Position numbers and translations under genes: made by a program. Of a stretch of DNA of 42,305 nt, positions 23,191-32,396 are shown one piece after another; position 1 is the stretch's first letter; every line of letters starts with the position of its first letter. Source of the DNA: Teratosphaeria epicoccoides (lineage: Eukaryota > Ascomycota > Dothideomycetes > Mycosphaerellales > Teratosphaeriaceae). The notes under the pieces were generated by a model. That model did no database searches. It was not told where the DNA came from and worked only from the letters and a program-made list of their open reading frames with translations. The DNA is taken from the NCBI GenBank assembly GCA_021401465.1, contig JADDMT010000194.1, positions 1 through 42,305 on the forward strand, given 5' to 3'.

Positions 23191-23694
23191 GCCACGATTA
23201 GGCTCCTGCGGGACGCTATTAGTAGGCTTAGCTACTACGCCATCTAGGAAACCCTAATACGATGCGTCGGCAAAACCTTCTATTACGCTCTATGTCGTAG
23301 GACTAAGCGCAAGACCCGCTAAGGGATCCGGGTTAAGAAGGAACCCGGTCTGCTAAAGAGCCTACTCTTTAGCCTCGTCCTCCCTAATCTCACGCTCCTT
23401 AACAGCGCGACTATCCTTGACCTCACGGTTAACCGCATCTAACTGTTTCTAAAGGCGCATCTCCTTTGCATGCGCCTCTATTATCTTTTGTAAAGCCTCG
23501 GCTAGGGCCGCCTTTACATGGTCGAGATTAGCAATTAGTCTTTTCTGCTAATTACCTAACCTCTTCTATTTAACCTCTGTTACCTTCGCGTCGTAACTTC
23601 GACAGTTGCTAAAGTAATAGTACAAACATTTCCCTAAGGAAATGTGTACTCGACAAATGAGCTTTAACTCTTGACACTAAGTACAAGACTTCAT
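23185..23694 (-). pseudogene. Family B antisense gene: Zn2Cys6-like Cys cluster plus coiled coil
   Basis: Frame of 170 codons opposite to pol, ATG at 23694, TGA at 23187-23185, overlapping the pol stop by 6 bp tail to tail. It starts M-K-S-C-T-[TAG]-C-Q-E-L-K-L-I-C, that is CX2CX6C, then further Cys and TAC/TAT Tyr codons that may once have been Cys, close to the spacing of a fungal Zn2Cys6 cluster. A long charged helix follows (L-A-E-A-L-Q-K-I-I-E-A-H-A-K-E-M), likely a coiled coil, then N-P-D-P-L-A-G-L. Five or so internal TAGs fit RIP of Gln or Trp; one at 23290 could instead be the true stop. No intron is needed. 23695-23882 upstream has no other feature I recognise. Confidence 0.6.
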
Positions 23695-23882
23695 GCTTTC
23701 CTTGCCCTAACGATAGATTTGATTTGCAAGCGTTTGCGTTTCTGCGTTAAAGGGGCATTAGTGTCTAGAATGACATAAGGTAGTAACGTAGAAAGAGAAG
23801 ACATTACTACGTAAAGGAAAAGGCAAAAGAAACCCCGCACTAATAAGTAGCTTAGAGACAAGCTAGGCTAAGAAGGGGATAG

Positions 23883-24302
23883 TGTCATGAAGGCTATAAG
23901 TTACAAGCACTATAGCATGAGTCATAACACATGCAGGGAAGAAAGGATCTGTCATGTGAGGACAGATACCTAGATCTATAGGGTTAGTCTATAGATCTAT
24001 AGGCTTACATAGGAGAAAGGATCTGTCACGTAAGGACAGATACCTAGATCTATAGGGTTAGTCTATAGATCTACAGACACGCATCTAACAGGTCTGTTAA
24101 CAGATCTAGCAGAACTACCCTGTCTCTCTAGTATATAGGGATAGCTTCAGGACAGGCAGTTAGGAGCTTCGTGCTTAATTTAATCCTCTCCTCTAAGTAG
24201 GATAGTTAGTTACAAGGTTAATTGCCATTGTCGATATTCTTCACTACTCTGCGAGTCTAACACCTGATCCCCTTCCTACTATCGGCACCTACCCTTATGA
24301 TA
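23883..24302 (+). repeat. B2 3' LTR, family B
   Basis: 420 bp, TGTCATGAAGG to CTTATGATA (the last CA changed to TA). It holds a 74-bp module repeated about 1.8 times (starts at 23941 and 24015). Each module has a hairpin with 11-bp arms TAGATCTATAG/CTATAGATCTA and a 7-nt loop (23971-23999 and 24045-24073), plus ATCTGTC/GACAGAT arms. Similarity to the B1 LTR stops exactly at 24302. Confidence 0.82.
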
Positions 24303-26123
24303 CGAGATTTGCTTAAGAGTCGACTACCTCTGTCTTCGAAGCGAGCTAGAGCGGCACTCCTACAAGCCGAGGGTTAGTATAAAGTAGTAAGAAAGAGTAA
24401 CAAAGGCAAGACTGTTATAGATCATTAACTAGATGTTATTATCGACTGTCGTTTTACGGCAGTGCCTACATTCAGGAACCTCCGGGTGTTTAGCTAGATG
24501 TCCGTAGTAAGCTAATAGACAGGCTAGGAACAGAAGAGTGTGCTGCGACAGTTGCTCCTAGTCTTCGTGCTACTATTAGAAGAGGCTAAGGTACATAGCG
24601 CTATCCGGTTCTTGCGGGCGATAGTAGACTTCTCTTAGTTAGCGTAATATCCTTCACATAATAGCGAAACGCTCTAGTTTATAGTCCTTACCCTGTTCCG
24701 ATGTAACTAGTATAAAGAAGAGTTTAGGGAGTACCGTATAAGCAAAGGAGAGCTAAGAAAGAAGAAAGCGTAGACAGAGTAAGCAGAGGAGCCTAAGACA
24801 GTAGACAATGTATGTAAACTATAAGGGCACTTCAATTTTCCTAAGTTTCATGCCCTTATATACTACATAGACATGATACGGCTCTTTAGCAACGCGCTAG
24901 ACCTCGACACTAGCTACTTCGAATACAAGCATGTCGAATACGTTAAGAAGCTATTCAAATTAACTAACAAGAAGAACAGATAGGAGGACTAAATTATAGA
25001 GCACTTCTAGCGAAAGATTACTATGCTTACATCCTTTAATTCTAGCCTAACGTTCTAGTAGCAGACTAAGGCTAAACGTCGAGAGGCTTAGGAGCGTAAA
25101 GTGCCTTAACTAACAGAGTAGAAGGATGTCGAAGCCTTCCTTAGCTAGCGAAGGCTAAGATCTAGCTAATCGTTACTAGGTAGAGACATATAGAGGACAG
25201 TTAGTAATGTAGTAGCACACATGGGGCTAGAGGTAGGGCCTTACTTCTGTTATGCTACTATAGTGTTTGTTAGAGAGTACTAGGCGTCGTCTAGTATAAC
25301 ATCGACGTCGAATACAATGTGTCTTGATCCTAACAGAGTCGAGGGAAGACTAGATTAGGTCGACGATTTAGAGGTATCTTTCGATACTAGTGTATAGTAC
25401 TAGAAGATACATCATAAAGATCCTAACAATCTATCTGCAACTACACTAAACTAGCAAGGAATCTAGGACAATTGCCGTAACGACTAGCTCTAGGTCTAGG
25501 AGTACGAAGTACCGCTAGTTGCGGACAAGACTGCTAGCGTTAATAGACAAATTGACCTAGTAGTTACCTTTAAGGGCCGGCTGCCTGCTTGCCTGTTATA
25601 TGTCGTAACCTTCTAAGACAAGAAATTGCGTGTCATAGTAGACGGCTACAACTACATAATACTAGCACATAATAAACGTCCGACCTACACAGGTGTGTTC
25701 GTAGACCTGTTCTAGCCGAAGAATCTAGCTAGAAGAGTAGACGATGTTTATAGCATAACAGTAATCACAGCGATACGTTCCGGCCTATAGGAAGGTACTC
25801 TACAAGGTCGCCGCATCTATAGGCTTACTAGCGTCTACTATAGCATCCATGTTATGCTAACAGACGAATATGACACCTCTAGCTAATGTGACATGTACAT
25901 TAACAACACTACTAACTTTAAGACCTATAACTTCATATATAATGCGGACTAGGAGGAACAAGAGTCTAGGGTAGCAACTAAACATAAGCTATATTGCCTA
26001 AATATAGCTAAGGAGCGCCATATTACAGCTACTAGCAAGGAAGGGCCGCTATCGCTTAAGCGTGGCGTCGCTAGTAGCTCTACTTAGGACTAATCAAGGA
26101 GAAACAAACGCAAACGATCGTGA
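24303..26123 (+). pseudogene. Plavaka-like transposase, C-terminal fragment
   Basis: One frame of 606 codons (with RIP stops) ending at TGA 26121-26123. I recognise the fungal Plavaka-type (CMC/CACTA-related) transposase from F-L-R-A-I-V-D-F near 24613, L-F-R-C-N, G-H-F-N-F-P-K-F-H-A-L near 24825-24858, then S-Y-F-E-Y-K-H-V-E-Y and T-N-K-K-N-R. After that it runs into less conserved sequence and a basic end K-R-K-R-S. The N-terminal part, including most catalytic residues, is absent because the B2 LTR abuts it. B2 therefore probably inserted into this transposon, with CGAGA (24303-24307) as the expected target duplication. Assignment is by recalled family pattern, not by a search. Confidence 0.65.
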
Positions 26124-26375
26124 TATATATAACGAATGCCGTACTAGTAAGCTCGATGAAGGTAGCATGCCGCAAGCCCTAGTGTAAGTAATACTTCTGT
26201 AACTAGCGCTACTACTTCGACTAACTAGAAGAATAAGAGCGAGGGTCAGGATGCTAGATGTACACAAGAAGTAGTCGAGGGTACTAGAAGCATACTACTT
26301 GCAGGTTAAATGCTAGCCCTAGACCTGCGGACGTTGTGATAAAACTACTAGTAGTAAATTACAAGAGACGCCTTA
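26124..26375. other. Non-coding stretch after the transposase
   Basis: About 250 bp with stops in all frames and no motif I can name. It probably belongs to the 3' end of the Plavaka-like transposon. Confidence 0.4.
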
Positions 26376-26630
26376 AAGTGCCATAGGTATACTACTAGCA
26401 CTTTTGATCGCGGCTAGGTCAAGTGTACTGTTACCCTATCTCGCGGAAATACTAGCGGTAGATAGAAGGAGATGCTACGGGTATACTGCTAGCACCTTTA
26501 GTCGCGGCTAGGTCAAGTGTGCTATTACCCTATCTCGCGGATCTAGTAATAGCAAGTAGAGCAAGGTGCTATAGGTATACTGCTAGCACTTTCGAACGCG
26601 GCTAGGGTAGATGGTTTATGCGGTCTATCG
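26376..26630 (+). repeat. 94-bp tandem repeat, 2.6 copies
   Basis: The block GGTATACTGCTAGCAC is repeated with starts at 26386, 26480 and 26574, exactly 94 bp apart. The rest of the unit (CGCGGCTAGGTCAAGTGT...CCCTATCTCGCGGA) is well kept in the first two copies and partial in the third. Repeats of this kind lie just inside the ends of CACTA-like transposons, so these may be subterminal transposase-binding repeats. That is an inference from position. Confidence 0.7.
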
Positions 26631-26667
26631 CTAGCTTTAGCCTTAACTAATAGAGCGCATAGCATCG

Positions 26668-26913
26668 ATGAATCTCATGAAGACTAGGAGGACAAGTTAC
26701 TATCTAAGAAGGCTACGTGCAACTTTAGTCAGCCGCTTAGCACCCTGTCAGATCGTGGCAAAATGTGCTAAACGTCTAACCGGAGTTGCCCTTAGCCTTC
26801 TTAGATAGTGACTTGCCCTCCTAGTCTTCGTCGGATTCATGTAGCAGATCCTCTAGCCCCGCCTTAATTCCGATGAATCTGACGAAGACTAGGAGGACAA
26901 GCTACTATCTAAG
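26668..26913. repeat. 56-bp inverted repeat (foldback) plus a third direct copy
   Basis: Arms 26668-26723 and 26785-26840 are inverted copies of 56 bp with few mismatches, separated by a 61-bp spacer. A third copy of 41 bp lies in the same direction as the first arm at 26873-26913. The unit, ATGAATCTGACGAAGAC onward, would encode an acidic D-E-S-D-E-D if translated, so it may derive from a coding tail. The structure could form a long hairpin. No target duplication was identified. Confidence 0.75.
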
Positions 26914-27497
26914 TGTCATAGGTAAACAGCGTGTACATAGGGGTTTATGTAGTATTTAACAAGTACAATAGGGAGAGAGAGACTATCTGCTAGCTGTCTA
27001 GTCCTTTATAGCTAGCCTTGTCAGGGGTTACGCATAGGCCTTAGCCTATACTAAGTACTTAGGGCCTCGCCCTTTTTATTACCCCCCCCCCTCCTCTCTC
27101 CTCCGAGTAGAACGGCTAGGAGCCTAAGGGAGTGCGAGCTGTTTCCCTGCGTTTTACGTCCGGATTTAGGCAGAGCCGCCTAGAGGGTAGTAGTGTCGCG
27201 AGCAAATCCCCCTGTTAATAGCTCTCTAGCTTAAAAGACTAGGCCCCTGACAATTCTTGCATATCTACTTCGCTCGGAAACTACTTCCCTTTAATTTTGC
27301 GATTAAAAGCCCCGCCCTTACTAGCTGTGCTCTAGCGCATAGTAGCTAGCTGCTAGCTATTCCTGCGTAGTCCCTAAACTCTACTACTTGGCTAAATCTA
27401 CTACACTTTACTTTACTTCACTTCTATTCTCGTAGTCCGAGCCATTAAGGGGGCGCTCCTAGGCCTGTACTAGCGCGTCTGTCGTTATATAAAAAAG
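26914..27497. other. Unassigned non-coding DNA
   Basis: About 580 bp with no open frame and no similarity to the other elements in the window. It includes a GAGAGAGAGA tract near 26973, a run of ten C followed by a pyrimidine-rich stretch (27082-27111) and AT-rich segments. It may be old host intergenic sequence or an unrecognised element. Confidence 0.4.
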
Positions 27498-27857
27498 TGA
27501 TACAGTTGATACTAGGGGGCCATTAGAACCGCATGGGTTCTAATACCTACCCTTAGCATGTAGTGACCCTGCTACATATAGCAAGGGGGTCCTTCGTACA
27601 TACGTTAGCTCGTATGTCGTCTAAGAGAGATTAGTTGTCAACGTAGGACGCCCCTATGTCGCTAACCCTACGGTACCCCTGCGGGGTTAGGCTCAGACAT
27701 GCTTTCCCTAATTAAGGAGCGTCGGGGGTTATAAGCACCCTTAACGCTACCTCTGCGATAAGCAGAAAGCAGCGCTATCTTATACCTACTAAAAGGTCGG
27801 ATTACTCTGTCATACTGCGAGATATTTCCATATCATATAGCATATACATCTATATCA
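27498..27857 (+). repeat. Solo LTR of family A
   Basis: 360 bp from TGATACAGTTGATAC to ATACATCTATATCA, with unmutated TG...CA ends, in the orientation opposite to A1, A2 and A3. Neither flank is the family A interior. The 5-bp flanks (AAAAG on the left, CCTAT on the right) do not match, and family B sequence starts exactly at 27858. This suggests recombination between LTRs of two separate insertions, with loss of what lay between. Confidence 0.85.
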
Positions 27858-29571
27858 CCTATCCGTTAATATCATTACGGATAGCAATTACAGTCAGATT
27901 GTAGATAAGGGCATTCTTCAGGTCGTCCTAGAATTCACTAGTCTATGTAATGGCTAAGGCTGCGAGTCAGTTAACTCCGAGCGTGCTATCGCTATTCTCC
28001 TAGAGAATAGCATGTTTCTCCCTTTCTACACCCTTCATGTAGTCAGTCTAACGACTAAGTACATCGGCGCGTGCGTTATCGGATTCCTTGTAATAGACGA
28101 TCTTGTAGTTAAAGCTAGAGAGTTCCTTACTCTATCGGACTTGTCGTTAATTTAACTCTTTCGTCATAGTAAAGTATCGCAGGTTCTTGTAGTCCATGTA
28201 GACCGTAACCTAGTGTTTAGGTCCTTCTACATAGACTCGCTAAGCCTTGTAGGCGTCTACTATGGCTAGAAGCTCTTTATCATAGACATTGTAGCGGAGC
28301 TTAGGTCTAGACAGTTTCCTCGAGTAGTAGGCAACTAGCTATAGTCGTCTACTCGGTCCTAGTTAACTTAAGCATGCCCTAAGTGCTATGTTAGAGGCAT
28401 CGGTCTCGACCGTAATAGACTTATTAGGGTCGAATACAAGCAAGATTAGCTAATCTGTGAATCGTTACTTAAGTTCCTCGAAGGCGTTTCGTTAGGCGTC
28501 GTCCTAAACGAATAGTGTATCCTTCGTAGTAAGGGTTGTAAGTAGTATAGTAATTCTCGAGTAGTTCGCGATAAACCTTTGGTAGAAGTTAGCGAACCTA
28601 AGGAAGGACTATACTTCCTTGACATTAGTTAGCGTAGGCTACTCCTTCACGACTTTGACCTTCTTAGTGTCTATCTTGATTCTGTCCTAGGCTACTATGT
28701 AGCCGAGGAATTAGACTTCTTGCTTATGAAACTCGCTCTTCTAAGGCTTAACCTTTAGCTTGTAGTCCTAGAGTTTCTGAAGTACCTTGCGTACGTAAGT
28801 CTTATGTTCTTTAATCGTCTAGGAGTAGACAAGGATACTATCTAAGTATATAACTACAAAGACATCAAGGTACTCTCGTAGCACATTGTTAATGAATGCC
28901 TACTACGTAGCTAGGGCGTTTGTCAACCTAAATGGCATGACTATATAATCGTAGTGTCTAAACCTAGTTCGGAACATAGTCTTCTATTCTTTGCCTTCCT
29001 TGATTCGAATTCAGTTATACACTCCTAGTATGTCAAACTTCGAGAACTATACTACTCCTTATAGGCGATCCTGCAATTCAGAAAGTAAAGGAAGCAGGTA
29101 ACTATTCTTTATCGTAATGTCGTTTAATCTAGGATAGTTGACGCAAAGTCGCTAGTTGTCTTCTCCCTTAGGGACGAACAGGATTAGGTACCTTGTAGGT
29201 AACTAGAATTTACGAATGAAGCCTTTCTAGAGGTTGTCTTTAAGGTACTCCCGGAGAATCTCTAGTTTAGCCGCTAACAATAGGCGAACTAGTTGCTTCG
29301 TTAGTGTTCTGCCTAGAATTAAGGGTATCTCGTAGTCCTACTCCTAGTGTTCTAGCAGAGCCTCTTAGTCGGGTTCTTCCTTGAAAAGAGTAGCGAACTC
29401 TTTGTATTTGTCGGGAATTATGAACTTAATCCTGACTTCAGACTATGTTGCTTTAACCTATAAGACGTGCACTTCCTGTTCTAGATCCTTAATAGTAGCG
29501 ACTATCTTGTTTAAAGTCATAGCACATATTTTGATCTTGCCTAGCGCGTCGTGCACTACAGCTAGAGGTAT
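27858..29571 (-). pseudogene. pol: Family B copy B3: pol fragment (RT and RNase H)
   Basis: Minus-strand copy of the part of family B pol lying at about 20120-21840 in B2. Its RT box reads Y-L-D-S (near 28830-28850), where B2 has Y-L-D-G and other Gypsy enzymes Y-L-D-D. RNase H residues lie near 28250-28430. It is truncated on the left by the solo LTR and interrupted on the right by A2 (target sequence GGTAT, 29567-29571). RIP stops are frequent. Confidence 0.8.
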
Positions 29572-29961
29572 TAATATAGATGTATATGCTATATAATATG
29601 AAAATATCTTGTAGTGTGACAGAGTAATCCGACCTTTTAATAGGTACAAGACAGCGCTGCTTTCTGCTTATTGCAGAGGTAGCGCTAGAGGTGCTTATAT
29701 CCCCTGACGCCCCTTAATTAGGGAAAGCATGTCCGAGCCTAACCCCGTAGGGGTACCGTAGGGTCAGGAAGCCCCCGTAGGGGTACTATAGGGTTAGTAA
29801 CGTAGGGGCATCCTACGTCAAGCATCGATCCTACTTAGACAACATACAAGCTAACGTATGTACGAAGGACCCCCTTGCTATGTATAGCAGGGTCACTACA
29901 TGCTAAGGGCAAGCATCGGAACCTATGCGGCTCTAATAGCCCCCTAGTATTAACCGTATTA
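29572..29961 (-). repeat. A2 left LTR with internal 30-bp duplication
   Basis: 390 bp instead of 360. The segment containing CCCCGTAGGGGTAC-C/T-TAGGGT is present twice in tandem at about 29743-29800. The ends are RIP-changed (TAATATAG and CGTATTA). Outside it lies the same purine tract, CTGCCCCTCCTCCTATGAGG on the plus strand, as in A1. Confidence 0.88.
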
Positions 29962-30389
29962 CTGCCCCTCCTCCTATGAGGATGTCCCTAGCTTTACTAA
30001 GTAATACACGCGAAACGTATAGGGTACGGGATATAGCATACTTACACTACGCAAGGGTAAATAGGTAGATAGCCTACGTAACATGTGTCATGCATACACC
30101 TTAACACCTTCGTAGCGAGTGCAGGGCAGAGGCTACTAACTTGGGCGGGTTTTAACCTGTCACATGTTAGGCGGCTTCGTAATACCTTTACTTTACATGC
30201 AGATTAAGATATCAGGATACTATGAGCACGTACTTTAGTTAATCCTTGAAATTATGGGGCGAGCATGCGCGCCGGCCTTGCCAAGTAGCTTAGCTGTCCC
30301 TATTTAGTCGTGACTATAGAGAATGTGTCGTAGAACCTTAGGGTAGTAGGAAGGTACACGGACGCTCTACGCGCGCCGCTCGAAACGGC

Positions 30390-30604
30390 AGGAGCGCGCT
30401 CCTAGCGCGGGTCTTGCCACATTTTCATGCTAGTAGGCTAGCACGAGTGCGGTTAGCGTACATGCGTGACAGCCGCGTTATCCGTTCTTGTATTATTAGG
30501 TCCTCTCGTGAGTTAACTAAAGGCAGGTACTCTGCGCATGTAGTTCGAGTTACTAGCTTAACGGTTGCGATAGGCAACAGAGGGGCTGTTAGAGGGTATA
30601 AAAA
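30390..30604 (+). promoter_or_regulatory. A2 antisense-gene promoter motifs
   Basis: The palindrome AGGAGCGCGCTCCT (30390-30403) and TATAAAAA (30597-30604) stand at the same spacing as in A1 and A3 (207 bp apart, TATA 163 bp before the ATG). The rest of 29962-30759 shows no gene. Confidence 0.55.
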
Positions 30605-30759
30605 CCTCGTCGCTTCCTAAACCTTCCTGTTCTAAGACACTAACATTGACCTCCGCTCCTATCTCGCTTAGCTTGCGCCTCGCCATGTCTACGGGTCTAA
30701 ACTAGAGCTTCTTCTTCTTTAATCAATCAATTAAGATTAACTAACTCATCTTAGCCATA

Positions 30760-32256
30760 ATGGCTTATGTGCTACAGACTAAGTTCGACGCTACTCGCTC
30801 TGCCTGCGATCGTCACTTATGTCAACGATGCCTTGACAACCTTAGTAGCCAAGCTACATACATTTCTCCTCCGCGTGTTAGTAAGGCGTCCCCTACCCGC
30901 GAGGTATGCGTGGCTTGTACTAACCAAAGCGTAGCTAAGATCTACGTCAGCAGATTTAATGAAGGCAGTGTCTACTGCAATTATGTCAACTGTAATAGCA
31001 AGCATCAAAAATGCTAAGACCTCCCTAAAGAGGTGTATAGCGAGTACAACTAGCTCTGCTGTAACATCGATGACTTCTAGAGTACACGCGACAAGGGGAT
31101 GGCTAAAGGCACTCTGACTATAAACAGGCTACAGGCTAAGTACCGCGAGGCACTCGCCTACCTGCTTGGCGCCCTCTTGTGCTTTACCGCGACTACTAAC
31201 CGTTCTCACGGCAGTGTTTGCTTCGACTCTCTGCTAACAGGCGAGTACGTTTGTCTAGGTCTAATCGTAGACTTAGTCTAGAAGATCTTGAAGGTGCTAA
31301 CCGTTAGGGTTAAGACCTTTGCCATAGTACGCATATAGTGTGGGTACCCTCTTAGTATAAATGCTGACTTTCTCCGCTAGGCTAACGTTAGCGTCGAGAA
31401 ATATCTAACTAGCTGTCAGCGTTAGCAACTCGGGGCCCTTGCCTCTATTAACGATGACTTTAAGACGCGGATGATCCGCAAGAAGGTCATCAAGCAATTT
31501 ACCGCTCCCGCTGCTAAGGCCACGCCCTAGCGCTATACTAAGAGACAGCCTGCCTCTAAGCTAGTCCTAAGGAATAAGTCGTAAGTTACTTACTTGAATC
31601 CTGTCGCTTGCGTACAGCTAAGACATTATAGCGCCGCTACCTACGCCGCCTTGACGCTACTGTCTAAGAAGAAGAAGAAGGCTAGGGCCAAAATTGAGGT
31701 TAGCGACAAGGAAGCCGAACCTTCCCTGCTTGCGACCTGCACTATGTCTGTCAAGACGCTAAGGCACAAGCCTCTAGGCTAGATCTTTGAGGATAAGGAG
31801 GATGACGACGTCTAGGATACCTTCGGTCCTAACGTGATCCCTTTGCGCTATAGTATCACTATACTAGTTGCGCCTAAGGGGGACACCGAGTCTGATGATG
31901 TAGTCAACACTTATGTCAAGAAGCGCAAGATGATCTCGAGGGCCGAGCGCGACAGCCGCAAGCGCGCTTGAGTCTCTTTACCTTCTGATGCTAAGGATGA
32001 GGTAGTTGTCGCGACTAGGCGCGGTAAGGATGTCGCTAGTTCTCTAGCTACTATAGGCTCTAAAGACAAGCTCCCTTGCAACCTACTAAAGAAGAAGATG
32101 CTAGCCTCTCTTCGTGGCGTTACTACCCCTGTTACTTATAGTCGCTTCAGGGTGTTTAGTAGACCCCGTGCGAGTAGGCAGTCCCTAGCGGACCGTAACA
32201 AGAAAGACTCTCCTGCTTTAGGTTTAGTCAGGAAGCCCCTAACTAGTAGTCGCTAA
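30760..32256 (+). pseudogene. A2 antisense gene: Cys-rich zinc-cluster-like protein, damaged
   Basis: Second copy of the family A antisense gene, with the same 1497-nt span and no net indel. It retains L-C-Q-R-C-L-D-N-L, V-C-V-A-C-T-N, N-Y-V-N-C-N-S-K-H-Q-K-C, the Lys-rich stretch and the K-K-R-K motif. Expected introns are 31327-31380 and 31581-31631; the second keeps GTAAGT and TAG but its branch motif reads GCTAAG. It has more stops than A3. It ends 140 bp from the end of pol, tail to tail. Confidence 0.68.
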
Positions 32257-32396
32257 GCATTAGCTACGAAGCTAATCCGAGCATGTCTCTTGTTCTCCTT
32301 AGGTTTATTCTAGGTATGCCTTTAGGTATTAATGATGTATGAGTAGGGCGTTTGCTTCTTATTGTTACTCCGCGCGTTATGCGCTACATACACGTG

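Larger units (their letters stand above)
2793..24302 (+). mobile_element. Family B Gypsy element, copy B2, split by nested insertions
   Basis: Plus-strand family B element made of 2793-3223, 18341-18889 and 19651-24302. Element A1 (3224-18335 with TATAC duplication) and a TRIM-like element (18890-19650 with GGAAA duplication) interrupt it. Its 5' LTR and first part of gag are missing from the window, presumably lying left of B1. Order: gag with zinc knuckle, protease, reverse transcriptase, RNase H, integrase, chromodomain, antisense Cys-rich gene, 3' LTR. It is the oldest layer of the nest and is heavily mutated. Confidence 0.85.

Noticed and set aside
26376..26630. CRISPR-like array
   Set aside because: Only three units, with a 94-bp period and no spacer structure, in a eukaryotic transposon context.
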